Of a stretch of DNA of 64,000 bases, positions 1 through 12,600 are shown piece after piece. The stretch comes from Scenedesmus sp. ARA3. Lineage: Eukaryota > Chlorophyta > Chlorophyceae > Sphaeropleales > Scenedesmaceae. The stretch covers positions 16,425-80,424 of the forward strand of contig RWJK01001548.1 of the NCBI GenBank assembly GCA_004335835.1. Direction: 5' to 3'. A program made the position numbers and the translations under genes. Within the stretch, counting starts at the first letter, position 1. Each line of letters starts with the position of its first letter. The notes under the pieces are model-generated. The model did no database searches. It saw only the letters and a program-made list of their open reading frames with translations, and was not told the DNA's origin.

Positions 1-167
1 GCAGTGCAGTGCAGTGCAGTGTGGTGCAGTGCAGTGCAGCGCAGTGCAGTGTGGTGCAGCGCAGCGCAGTGCAGTGCAGTGTGGTGCAGCGCAGTGCAGT
101 GCAGTGCAGTGTGGTGCAGCGCAGTGCAGCGCAGCGCAGTGCAGTGCAGTGCAGTGCAGAATAGTGT
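1..167. repeat. GCAGT/GCAGC pentanucleotide satellite
   Basis: The first 167 bases are an almost uninterrupted array of the pentamer GCAGT with variants GCAGC and GTGGT. The GTGGT variant recurs at roughly regular spacing, giving a higher-order period of several pentamers. The array is open in several frames only because the unit lacks stop codons in those frames; I see no sign of a real protein. It is cut by the window edge, so its full length is unknown. Confidence 0.9.
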
Positions 168-429
168 GCAGAACAGAGCACGCAACAATTTCAAGAAACA
201 TGTTCCCCGCAAGCAGCTGCCATCTGGCTCACATTCCAAACCCAAACTCACATTGACAGTTGAAGTGCCCACAAATTGAGTTGGCAAATGTTGCTGCAGC
301 TGCTGCTGCTACTTGCAGGCTGCACCATTCAGCCTGCCAGAGCACGCAGCTGCTTTGACGGATTCACATCCAGATACATACAGGTTATCTGCCGGCCAAA
401 CCTTGGTCAAACTTTGGTCAAACATCCGC

Positions 430-927
430 TCACTTGTTATGCTGCAGCGGGTAGTCTGGCGAGTTGACCAGGTGTGAGCAGTAGACAGGCACCCACGCCC
501 ACACCATCCAAGCCACAAATCCAGTGTTCAGCACTGCCATTCGGTGCCACGGCATGCGCAGCGTAGATGCCAGGACCACACACAGCAAGTTTCCATTCCT
601 GTATACTATCTGCAGCACAGAGAGCAAGCTATTTGGGGACTGTCCCTGTGGAAGCGCAATGTTGACCCAATACACCATTGTGGCCACAATACCGTATTGC
701 AGTAACAGGATCCATCCTCGCAGCCTGTTGTAAGCTGCGCTGTCTCTCCGCATGAGCCATAGGCCAAACAGCACCCAGCAGATGGCCAAAACTGCTGCTG
801 CTCGCACTTTTATGCGGGCTAAAGAGAGCTCTGGCGCAGGGTTGTAGCGGCTGGCGATGTTGCACAGCAGCATGAACAGCATGGAGCAGCCTGCCACTGT
901 GTCGTAGTTGCTGCTCCATTGAAGCTC
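430..927 (-). CDS. Unknown multi-pass membrane protein, 3'-terminal exon
   Basis: I do not recognise this protein. The terminal exon starts after a TTTGCAG acceptor at 928 and reads 165 codons to a TAA. It contains at least four hydrophobic stretches (for example AAAVLAICWVLFGLWLM and GFVAWMVWAWVPVY) separated by short charged loops, so it is very probably a polytopic membrane protein. A likely upstream exon lies at 1398-1579 (minus): an acidic, soluble segment ending in YWQWQ. It joins in phase only if a GC donor (CAG|GCACGT) is used, so that link is weak. Three copies of the acceptor-plus-exon-start segment lie immediately upstream, in the same style as the other genes here. The N-terminus was not found. 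Confidence 0.5.
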   Translation of the reverse strand, partial: ELQWSSNYDTVAGCSMLFMLLCNIASRYNPAPELSLARIKVRAAAVLAICWVLFGLWLMRRDSAAYNRLRGWILLLQYGIVATMVYWVNIALPQGQSPNSLLSVLQIVYRNGNLLCVVLASTLRMPWHRMAVLNTGFVAWMVWAWVPVYCSHLVNSPDYPLQHNK

Positions 928-930
928 CTG

Positions 931-975
<45 letters not shown>

Positions 976-1160
976 GGTCAAGCAGCAGCAGCATGAACAG
1001 CATGGAGCAGCCTGCCACTGTGTCGTAGTTGCTGCTCCATTGAAGCTCCTGCACAACAGCAGGAGCCGCAGCAGTGGTTAAGCAGCAGAAGCATGAACAG
1101 CATGGAGCAGCCTGCCACTGTGTCGTAGTTGCTGCTCCATTAAAGCTCCTGCACAGCAGC
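868..1160 (-). repeat. Acceptor-spanning tandem copies with CTG tracts
   Basis: The segment (CTG)n-GCAG|GAGCTTCAATGGAGC and about 50 following exon bases occurs three times: in the true exon (about 868-929) and at about 988-1054 and 1090-1153. Each copy is preceded on the sense (minus) strand by a CTG tract or its remnant. The two upstream copies stop after about 65 exon bases, so they hold an acceptor and an exon start but no complete exon. Confidence 0.85.
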
Positions 1161-1579
1161 AGCAGCAGCAGCAGTGGCCAGCAGCAGCAGCACAGCAGCA
1201 GCCACAGCAGCAGCAGCAAGGCAGCATTGCTGATTGTACTCAAGACAGCAGAGCAACACCAGCAGTTCGCGGCTCGTTCCATATGCAGACAGGTGACCAA
1301 CGCACATCGCCGCACGTTGCATGCTGCCTGTGTTGCTATGCTGCTGCGGTGGACAGACGAATGTTGAAGACACATCACATCATGGGCCTGTACGTGCCTG
1401 CCACTGCCAGTAAGGGTCCCAGGTGAACCTCCTCCTTGCAGCCTCGTTATCATCGTCTCTCAAATCATACTCCATCATTGCTGATATGCTCTGCTTGTGG
1501 CTGGGTGTCGGGGGCACTGCTGCTTGACGTACGGAAGCGTCCATGTTCACGTGCACAGCCGCATCAGGAGCCTCTGATA

Positions 1580-2570
1580 CTGAAAACAAGAAAGTGTCGA
1601 CTGAAGTTTGAATTGTGTGCCGCTGACGCCGTGCTCGCAGCGTAGTTGCGCTAGGAGGGGGCTTGTTACTGCTGCATGACTGACCAATGCTGACCTGTAG
1701 TTAAGAACCCTGCTCAGCACTTGATCACGTATAAAGAATTGCAGTTAACACACTTTGCAGTTCCAAAATGCAGCATATTGCGTCACTCACATGTCTAGAA
1801 GTGGTTCCTCTAAAGCCTACCATAGCTGTTGAACCGCAGTTGTGCATGCTGCTCCTGATTCTGCAATTTGTTCAAGTATTACCTGCCCGTTCCAAGTTAT
1901 ACTATCAAGAGTTGCAGCCTGTTTTTTGAAACATTGCACGTCTGCAAGTTGCCAAAATGTGCTAGCAGTCATTCAAGAAGCGCCCGCAGCAGGCGATCAC
2001 AAAAAGCAATGGCCTTTAGTTTGCAGAGCTGCACCATTTGCATGGCCATGGGATGTAAAGCGTTTGCAGAAAATAAACACTTTGCAAAGCACAATGCTGA
2101 CTGAATTATCTACAATGGGCCATGCAGTTGACTTTTGGCAGCGGCCTTGGGCTCCAGAAGGGACCAGCTTGTAGTCGTGTAACACATTACAAACTGCATA
2201 CCACAGCCCAGCTCAATCCCAGATATTGTTGACAAACCGCATGCACATCTTGTTCTTACACCGTACACCATGTCATCCTTACACACTATTACGTTCCTCC
2301 CAGCAGCAGGCACATGTGGGGTGTTGATGCACATGGTTAAACGTTCAAAACTTTGCTGCTGAACTTTGCCAAGCAAAACTTGTATGCACACCGCCTGCTC
2401 TCTACATCAGGCCCTCACAATGCCCCGCATGCTGCTGCTGTGTGCTGCATCACCATCTGCCTTTAACACCCATCCACCTCCTGCTGCTGCTGCTGGCTGT
2501 AGCCTCAACTAGACAGCCGCAACACGCGGTGCTGCTGCTACTCCAGACACCCAGCCCTGCAGCAGCTGCT
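1580..2570. other. No gene recognised
   Basis: Apart from the possible exon at 1398-1579 there is no convincing coding signal, no triplet tract and no clear repeat until the CTG-rich block near 2580. The region may hold upstream exons of the membrane-protein gene. Confidence 0.4.
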
Positions 2571-2574
2571 CACA

Positions 2575-2800
2575 GCGAGCCGTCCGGCGCTGCTGTCGCT
2601 GCTGCTCACAGCGAGTTGACGTCTGCTGCTGCTGCTGCTGCTTACAGCGAGTTGACGTCCACTGCTGTTGCTGCTGCTGCTGCTGGTCACAACAAGTTGA
2701 CGTCCACTGCTGTTGCTGCTGCTGCTGCTGCTGCCACTCACAGCGAGTTGACGTCCACGGCTGTTGCTGCGCGGGCCTCCTCCAGGCGCTGCTGGCGCAA
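2575..2800 (-). repeat. Copies of the IF-2 C-terminal tail in 3' flank, with CTG tracts
   Basis: The block CAGCGAGTTGACGTC followed by CTG/CTC-rich sequence recurs at about 2610, 2647, 2693 (diverged) and 2742. It matches the last codons and stop region of the IF-2 gene at about 2965-3020; the copy at 2742-2800 also includes the longer part encoding RLEEARAAT. On the gene's sense strand these tracts read CAG. They lie beyond the stop codon, so they belong to the 3' UTR or flank. TTACA at 2642-2646 reads TGTAA on the minus strand, the usual green-algal poly(A) signal, but this could be chance. Confidence 0.75.
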
Positions 2801-2970
2801 AAGCAGAGCGCAGCCTGCATCCATGCCCTGCTTGCGCACCGACAGCGAGCCAGCCGCAACTTCATGCCAACCGGTTGCTGAGGAAGCAGGTTGACTAAGC
2901 TGCTGCTGCTGCTGCTGCCACTGGCGCCCAAAGCTGCTGCTCACAGCCAGGCCTCTGCTGCTGCCACTGC

Positions 2971-5900
2971 TCACAGCGAGTTGACGTCCACCGCTGTTGC
3001 TGCGCGGGCCTCCTCCAGGCGCTGGCTCTTTGTAACAACCATGTAACACTTGATGACGTCACCCTCCTGCCAGCTGGTCCACTCGTCAGCACCCACTCCG
3101 CACTCCAGCCCCACTTGCACCTGCAAGACAAGGTATGACAGGTGTTTGTTAGGATAACATCGCAGACCATGTAACACTTGATGACGTCACCCTCCTGCCA
3201 GCTGGTCCACTCGTCAGCACCCACTCCGCACTCCAGCCCCACTTGCACCTGCACACAAGGAATACAGTGCGAATAAGGTGCAGGTGTTACAATGTATCTC
3301 AGAACTGAAGCGTGCCTTAGGCACTAGCACAGCGAGCCGCTACTCCGCACTCCAGCCCCACTTGCACCTGCACGACAAGGGCATCAGCATGCGCCAAGCA
3401 TCAGCGATGATGATAACACGATAAGCATCAGCATCGCAAGATCAGCGCCTGCTGAAGTGAGAGGCCAGCACGCCATCCGCAGCTTCACTTGCACCTGCAA
3501 GATAAGGTATGGCGGGTGTTTGTTAGAATAACATCGCAGACCATGTAACACTTGATGACGTCACCCTCCTGCCAGCTGGTTCACTCGTCAGCACCCACTC
3601 CACACTCCAGCCCCACTTGCACCTGCACACAGGAAGTAAATGTGCGCGCAACAACATCAGCGGTGCATGCAGCAGCAGGCATGGCCATTCCTCCAGCCTC
3701 GCATCTTGTGACTTAAAGGAGCAAGCATGTCGCCCACTGAGAACATGCTTTTGCACGCCAACCACCAGCAGTGCACAGCCCGTGTCATATTTGTTGCTGA
3801 AGGTAAATAATCCAGTCAGCCGCAGGACAATGGTATATGTCAACCACGCACCTCCTCTACGTTGTCCTTGATGCGCCGCAGGCTTGCCACCTTGCCGGTG
3901 TACACGATGCTGTCCTTGCCACTGAACTTGACCCAGCTCGCCCCATGCCAGCAACAAAACACACTGAAAACCCCAGTATAAACCTGAGAACCAGTCCCAA
4001 ATCGCACCTCCTCCACGTTGTCCTTGATGCGCCGCAGGCTGGCCACATTGCCAGTATAGACAATGGTGTCCTTGCCACGCGTGACCTCACCAACCAGCAT
4101 CACAATCAACACAAACGCCGACAAATGCAGCAAAAAACGTTTGAGTGAACCCAAACCCATACTCCTGAACCGCACCTCTTCGACATTGTCCTTGATGCGC
4201 CGCAGGCTGGCCACTTTGCCGGTGTACACGATGGTGCCCTTGCCGCGCATGACCTCAGCAGCTAGCATCAAACTCATCAAAAGAAGCTACAAAAGCTGCT
4301 GAAACTGTGAGCAAAATAATCTTCATACAGCGCACCTCCTCTACATTGTCCTTGATGCGCCGCAGGCTGGCCACCTTCGCTGTGTACACGATGCTGTCCT
4401 TGCCGCGCGTCACCTCCATCTGCGCCCCCTTCTGCAGCTTGCCCTCATCCACCACCGCTGTCCCTTGCGTTGGCCGACCCAACCCGCACCAAAACAGTCA
4501 AAAAACCCCATTTGAACCACAAACATACTAGTATGAACCACAAAACCAAGCCTCGACAGCGCACCTCCTCCACATTGTCCTTGATGCGCCGCAGGCTGGC
4601 CACCTTCCCTGTGTACACGATGGTGTCCTTGCCGCGCGTCACCTCCATCTGCGCCCCCTTCTGCAGCTTGCCCTCATCCACCACCACACCAGCCACCTTC
4701 TTCTTACCGCTGCCAAACACGGCCTTGACCTGCAAGCGGTAAAACAGCAGGCAAAATCCTGATCGAAACGCGTTCAACATTCTTCAGCATTTTTCATAAA
4801 ATCACCACCATGCCCGCCACCTTCTTCTTGCCGCTGCCAAACACAGCCTTGACCTGCAATCAGCAAAGCGGCAGGCAAAGGCATGATTCATATGCATTCA
4901 GCATGGTTCACAGGTTCACCACGCTGCCTGCCACCTTCCTCTTGCCGCATGCCAAACACGGCCTTGACCTGCGGGCAGCAAGGAATACAAACAATACATT
5001 GAGTCTTCATGGCATGCATGACTGTCGGCAGCTTGCCCTCATCCACCACCACACCAGCCACCTTCTTCTTGCCGCTGCCAAACACGGCCTTGACCTGCAA
5101 TCAGCAAAGCGGCAGGAAAGACCATTACTCAAATGCAATCAGCATGGTTCACAGGTTCACCACCACACCAGCCACCTTCTTCTTGCCGCTGCCAAACACT
5201 GCCTTGACCTGCGGTGTAGTGCAGCACCCATGCAGCAAATGACGAGTAAAGAAGTGTCACTCAAATGACACCTGTACAAGACACAGCTGCCACCTTTTAA
5301 CTGAAAACTTCAAGTCTGTGAGTGACAAGTGAGAAGTTCTCATTTATCTTCACTCACCGTGGCAGTGCCCAGGGGCTGGCGCTCCTCAATCGTGCGCAGT
5401 TTGCCCTCCATTGCTGCCTTGACGTCATCGATGAGATTGTAGATCACCTTGTAGGTGTTGATCGTCACGCCTGTGTCACATGACAACAATGTAACATGTT
5501 ACATAAGGACACATAATATTGACAAGGTTGTAGATCACCTTGTAGGTGTTGATCGTCACGCCTGCGTCACATGACAACAATGCAACATGTTAAAAAAGGA
5601 CACAGAATATTGACAAGGCTGTAGATCACCTTGTAGGTGTTGGTTGTCACGGCGCTTGTCATATTTCAGCACCGCCTCATCAGGGTTCAGGTTGAAGCCC
5701 ACCACCATGCCGCTGCTGGCTGCACACGCATCATCAGGACTGGCTTAAAATAGACATGGAAACCCTAAAGCCTTAAACCCTTCACTCACCCAGGCGCTTG
5801 GCGTGTGACAGCACCGCCTCATCAGGGTTCAGGTTGAAGCCAACAACCATGCCGCTGCTGGCTGCCGCCAGGTCCACATCGCTGGTGGTGATGTCCCCCG

Positions 5901-7065
5901 CAGCACACAGCAGGTAGCGCAGCACCACCGACTCCTGCAGGGTTTACGAGAAGGCATGTGGCATAGGGTTTGTAAAGATATTGGCTGATATGTGGTCAAG
6001 ATTTTGGGTTGGTGATGTCGCCGGCAGCACACAGCAGGTAGCGCAGCACCACAGACTCCTGCAGGGTTCAGGAGAAGGCAAGCAGCACAAGGTTTTAACA
6101 TGTTGGCTGATACGTGGTGAAGCTTTGAGTTGGTGATGTCGCCGGCAGCACACAGCAGGTGGCGCAGCACCACAGACTCTTGCAAAGGCATGAGACAGCA
6201 GATATGTTCAGCAGACATGACAGTGCAAAACAAGAAGAAAGCATGGATGATGTCATTTATGCATGGAAGCCCACAACATATGCATCTGAAACCTTGGACC
6301 TTTGAAAATTGAAAAACCAAAAGTCACCTGTGGCAGGCCCTGCAGGGCGCACTTGATGGCCTCCACCACGCCGCCCCAGCCCAACCTCACCCAAACAAGC
6401 TGCAACCCTGAACATTTGAAGACTGTAGTATCGAAGCACAGCAAGCAGTGATCGCAGCTCACCTGTGGCAGGCCCTGCAGTGCGCCCTTGATGGCCTCCA
6501 CCACGCCGTTCAGCACGAACCCACAAACTGCCCGCCTGAACCCTAAACATATTTGAATGCTACAATACTGAAACGCCGCCCACCTGTGGCAGGCCCTGCA
6601 GTGCGCCCTTGATGGCCTCCACCACGCCATCACAGACGCCTCAACCCCAAACACCAAAATCCGGAATGCTACAGCACTAAACAGCAGCCAGCCGCCCACC
6701 TGTGGCAGGCCCTGCAGTGCTCCCTTGATGGCCTCCACCACGCCGTTCAGCACAAACCCACGCAATGCACGACTTAACCCTAAACCCCTGAATACTCCAA
6801 CACTAAACCGCAGCAAGCACTAAACCGCCGCCCACCTGTGGCAGGCCCTGCAGTGCGCCCTTGATGGCCTCCACCACGCCGCTGGTGTCGCCCTTGATGA
6901 TCAGGTTCATGCGCTGCAGCGTGTCTGTGTCCTCGTCAAACGTGGCCAGGCTGCTGAGTGTAACCATGCTGCCCGTGGTGCTCATCTCAGCAATGCGCGC
7001 AGCACGCAGGCCCTCGCCGGCTGCATCGGCCGCCTTGCGCGCATCACCATCGTTGGTGTGAGCCT

Positions 7066-7101
<36 letters not shown>

Positions 7102-7183
7102 TAAGAGGTGAGTGCAGTACAGTGCAGCCCCTCGCCGGCCGCGTCAGCCGCCTTGCGCGCATCACCATCGTTGGTGTGAGCCT

Positions 7184-7243
<60 letters not shown>

Positions 7244-8645
7244 CACGAAGTGAGTGCAGTACAGCGCTGCCCCTCGCCGGCTGCATCTGCGGCCTTTTGC
7301 GCACCACCATCGTTGGTGTGAGCCTGCAGCAGCAAGATTTGGCGGCAGCAGCAGCAGCAGCAGCAGCGTGATACACAAGTAAGAGCGCTGGCATGCAAAC
7401 CATCACCAGAACACGTGGCAAGCGCCATTCCTCCAGTCACGCAATCCTCAACAGCTGTGCGAAACCCATACGCACAGACGTGTAGGCAGTCTCACGATTC
7501 CACGCTTGCCATAAACCCGCAAACACCTCCAAGCACTGCACGTACCTGGAACTCGTCTCCTGCATTGGGCACTGAGTTCAGCCCAGCCAGCTGCACCGCA
7601 ATAGAAGGCCCAGCCTCGCCGACCGCCACTCTTGCCCAATCCCTCATCGAATAAGACAAACATCATTTGTCACGTGCTTAATACTGGCAGAGACTTCAGC
7701 ATTTCATCCTCAAAATTAAACTTGCTCCTGGACCCCACAAACCCTACCTGGAACTCGTCTCCTGCGTTTGGCACTGCGTTGAGCCCGATCAGCTGCACCG
7801 CAATAGAAGGCCCAGCCTCCCCGACCGGCCGCCCTGCGCTGTTGGTCAGGCTGCGGACCTTGCCACAGCAAGCGCCGCAGGAGACAATGTCGCCAGTGCG
7901 CAGCGTGCCGGCCTGTAAACAAAGGAACAGCAGTGCAGCAGGATATGGTTTGAGCAACATGGTAAGCGGCCGTTGAGTTGGTCAGGCTGCGAACCTTGCC
8001 GTAGCAAGCGCCACAGGAGACAACGTCCCCTGTACGCAGTGTGCCGGCCTGCACAGCAGATGAGCAGAGCAGAAAGATGCGAGTAAGCCATCTAAGCGTT
8101 TGGTGGATTGGTCCGGCTGCGGACCTTGCCGTAGCAGGCACCGCAGGAGACAATGTCGCCCGTGCGCAGCGTGCCGGCCTGAAAACAACAGAACAGCAGT
8201 GCAGCAGGATACGTTTGAGCAGCATGGTAAGCGCCAAACCGGTTGGTCAGGCTGCGGACCTTGCCGTAGCAGGCACCACAGGAGACAATGTTGGCCGTGC
8301 GAAGCGTGCCGGCCTGCCCAAGCACTGCAGCAGTGCAGCAGGACACACTTAGAGCAGTGTGCGACTGTCATGCGTGCTTGCAGCTGGCAAAATGTAGCAG
8401 CGTTTTGTACAGTGCAACTGTGCACGCCGACTCTGAAACAAGGCATGCATGCAACTGGGTGGTGATGCATTTACCTGCACCAGCAGCGTTGCCACAGCGC
8501 CCCTCTTCTTGTCCAGGTGTGCCTCGATGACAGTGCCCGCAGCAAGCTTGGTGGCATTGGCCATCAGCTGCTTCTCCTCTGCCACCCATGCAACTGCCTG
8601 CAGCAGGTCATCAATGCCTGAAAAGAAACGAAACAAATGCAGCAG

Positions 8646-8686
<41 letters not shown>

Positions 8687-8997
8687 CTGAGTACATGGCC
8701 ACGGGCTGCTTCTCCTGTGCCACCCAGGCCACCGCCTGCAGCAGGTCATCAATGCCTGGGGGCAAAAGTATGAATGACAGCAGCAGCAGCAGCAGCAGCA
8801 CGGCAAGGTTGAGTACATGACCGGCAGCTGCTTCTCCTCTGCCACCCAGGCAACTGCTTGAAGCAGGTCATCAATGCCTGAAAAGAAACAAAACAGATGC
8901 AGCAGCAGCAGCAGCAAGGTTGAGTACATGACCATGAGCTGCTCCTCTTCAGCCACCCAGGCCACCGCCTGCAGCAGGTCATCAATGCCTGTGGTTT

Positions 8998-9031
<34 letters not shown>

Positions 9032-9637
9032 ACACGGTTGAGTGCCTGACAACGCATAACCCCCTGCACATGCACAGCATGCGTCACATCTGGTATACAA
9101 TAGCAACAGCAGCAGGTGGTGCCCCTTACCGCTCTGCGCAGCCACGACAACACACAATATTGAAGCAGATCAAGCTCAATGCAGCATAGGTACACAACAG
9201 TTCTCGACATGCAGCACTGGGTGGAAGCACTGAGCCCTAAACCCCACACCCGCACCTGTGCCCTTCTTTGTGCTGATGGGCACCATGGGCGCAACTACAC
9301 ACATGCACACATCTGCCAGCAGGAGATGCAACCAGCAAACACCAACACAATCTGTCTTGAGTGATATCATGACAGTGCTTAACCCCTAAATGCCGGTCAT
9401 CAAGGCCCTAAACCCACCTGTGCCCTTCTTTGCGCTGATGGGCACCATGGGCGTGTTGCCGCCCCACTCCTCAGGCACCAGGTTGAGCTCAAGCAGGCTC
9501 TGCGAGGACAAAAACAACATGCAACAGTGTCATAACATGTCTCATGAGCCGTCATGTCAGCCGCAACATATTGCATGCAACTACAGCTGCTGCATGGAGG
9601 ATGCAGCGACTCCTGCACCACAGGCGGCCGCATATGG

Positions 9638-9686
<49 letters not shown>

Positions 9687-12600
9687 AGGCACAACTCTGG
9701 TGTGGACAGTACTACGAACCACCTGTCCATGCACTTGAACCCCCAGCTGCGAGCTGCTGCTGCCGGCTGCTGCTGCTGCTGCTGCTGCTGCTGGATCGCA
9801 CCTGCTTGGCGCGCTCCACGTCTGCTCCTGGCTTATCTATCTTGTTGATGGCCACAATGATGGGCACGTCGGCAGCCTGCAGGATAATTTGACCAAAGTT
9901 TGACAAAGCACATAAGAAGCAGCAGCAGCAGCAGTGTTTGTCAGCACCTTGTTGATGGCCACGATGATGGGCACGTCGGCAGCCTGCAGGATGGTGGATC
10001 AAACATGACGGTTGACCAACATTTTAACATGGTTTGACCAGGCTAAACAGAGAAAGGTGCAGCAACACCAGTGTTGATCACGATCTTGTTGATGGCCATG
10101 ATGATGGGCACATCGGCAGCCTGCAACAGGGTTTGAACAAAGTTTGACCAAGCACATATGCAGCAGCAGCAGCAGCAGCAGCAGTGTTTGTCAGTACCTT
10201 GTTGATGGCCACGATGATGGGCACATCCGCAGCCTGCAGCATGGTTTGATAACGTTTGACCAAGCACAAAAGCAACAGCAGCAGTGTTAATCAGCACTGT
10301 GTTGATGGCCACGATGATGGCACGTCCGAAACCTGCAACATGGTTGGTCAAACATGCTGGTTGACCAATGTTTGACCAAGCACACGACCCTGCACACGAA
10401 CATATATGTGCGTGGCTGACTCCTCGCTCGTTTGACGCTGCGCCATCATGTGATGCCACAAAGATAATTGCAAGCAGTGCCAGCACATCCGATGCAACTG
10501 GCGTAACCCCCTGAGCATCTAAATCGCCAAACTGGACACTTGTGCGTGGCTGACAGCTTCGCGCGTCTGCGGCTGCACCCGTCATTTGCTGCCACGATTA
10601 TGGCAGTGACACAAGATGACAACATGACCACACCAAGAGTACAGCAACCCCACCCCTGAACCCTGCTTACCTGTGCGTGGCTGACTGCCTCACGTGTCTG
10701 CGGCTGCACGCCATCGTCTGCCGCCACAGTGATGATGGCAATGTTGGTCATAGCCGACCATGCAGCTCAAACAACGAAACCTGTCAACCCCAAGGTAGCC
10801 ACACCAACAGCAGTGAACCATACGCACCTGTGCGTGGCTGACTGCCTCGCGCGTCTGCGGCTGCACGCCATCGTCTGCTGCCACAATAACAATGGCGATA
10901 TCCGTCACACGTGCGCCGCGCGCCCTCATTGCGCTGAAGGCCTCATACCCACCCCCAACTTCTGTGAAACCCCCTGAATAACACAAGCAAGGCGATAAAC
11001 TTAAAGTGATGAACACACCTGAGCGTGGCTGACTGCCTCGCGCGTCTGCGGCTGCACGCCATCGTCTGCTGCCACAATGATGATCGCAATGTCGGTAACA
11101 CGCGCTCCGCGTGCCCTCATTGCACTGAATGCCTCGTGGCCTGGGGTGTCTAGGAAGCAGATGGTCTTGGAGTCGCCATCAACCTCCACCTCGACATTGT
11201 AGGCACCGATGGCCTGCACAAGTGGAATAGAAAAAGAGCAGCAGTGAAGTGTGAGAGGAGATCGAGTATACACAGCAATGTACAAAGTTTAAGCAGCAAC
11301 ATAACGTGTTGAGCAAACAGATCAACTTGCGTCTCGCCATCCGCAGCCACTTAGATGCCGTGGGTTGCTGGCGCCCGCGACTGGCAGTCTGCTGCGTTGG
11401 CATTAGATGTCGATGTTGAAAGGCGGAAAAACGACATATGTGGACGATACACACAAAGAGTTGCCCACCTGTGTGATGCCGCCTGCCTCCCCAGCCGCCA
11501 CCTTGGCCTTGCGGATGAAGTCCAGCAGGCTCGTCTTGCCGTGATCGACATGGCCCATCACAGTCACCACAGGCGGGCGCGGCACCTGCAGACATATAAT
11601 CATGCACATGGATTTCAGCAGGAAAGTCTAGCCGCCTGATTTAACCTCATGATGAAGTCCAGCAGGCTGGTCTTGCCGTGGTCCACATGGCCCATCACAG
11701 TCACCACTGGCGGCGGGCGGCACCTGCAGAGAATGAAAGACACACATGTTGACAGCATCATTTTTATTTTACCGCAGCCAACCATTTAGTATATAAAGCA
11801 AACAGCATGCTGGTCTTGACGTGGTCCATGTGGCCCATCACTGTCAGCACAGGAGGGCGCAGTACTAGCAGAGCGCTAAACCAGGGCTGCGGGTGCTGGC
11901 AGCTAAAGCTGCTGCCTGCCAGGAAACTGGCCACCTTGTGTGTCTCCAAACTTATGGCTACAGCAGCAAAAAAACACTGTGCAAACAACAACGCACAGCG
12001 TCATTGAGATCCCCAGCTTAGGAACTTGGCCTGCTTCACCGCACCTGCTGCCACCCTCGCCGCCCACTACAGCCATGCCACAATCACATTGTAGCATTCA
12101 CATTGTCATTTTAACAGTGTCATATAACTTCACTCACAGCGTCATCAAGGTCCTCCAGCTTCAGGAACTCGGTCTGCTTCACCGCCCCTGCTGTGACTCC
12201 TGCCTCTGCCTTGTCCACCACCAGCAGGTCGTACTCGCCAGCCACCAGCTTCACGGTGTTCTTGTCCAGCACCTGTGGGTTTTAGCAGACACACATACAC
12301 AGGGTTTAGCAGAATAACAACACTTGTGTTGGGGTTTTGCCATGTGCAGCATGTTACTTTGGGTTTGGTTGGTTCTGCCTTGTCCTACCACCAGCAGGTC
12401 ATACTCGCCAGCCACCAGCTTCGCCGTGTTTTTGTCCAGCACCTGTGGGTTTTGCAGACACACATACACAGGGATTAGCAGGTGAACAGCACGTGTGATA
12501 ACACACGGTTTTGCCAAAGTCACCATGTCTCTTTGGTTGCCTCCCGGAGGCGCCTTGTCCACCAGTAGCCGGTCGTACTCGCCCCACCACAAACCTGACT

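Noticed and set aside
4..279. Open frames through the GCAGT satellite, rich in Cys, Ser, Ala and Val
   Set aside because: The unit lacks stop codons in several frames at once; composition is purely repeat-driven.
3840..5215. Exon copies as additional genes or cassette exons
   Set aside because: Each copy lacks either an acceptor or a donor, so it cannot be a complete internal exon; many also carry frameshifts.
6803..7421. Long frames of poly-Leu, poly-Ala or poly-Cys through triplet tracts (here and at many other places)
   Set aside because: They are CTG/CAG translations inside introns, and open frames occur on both strands at once.
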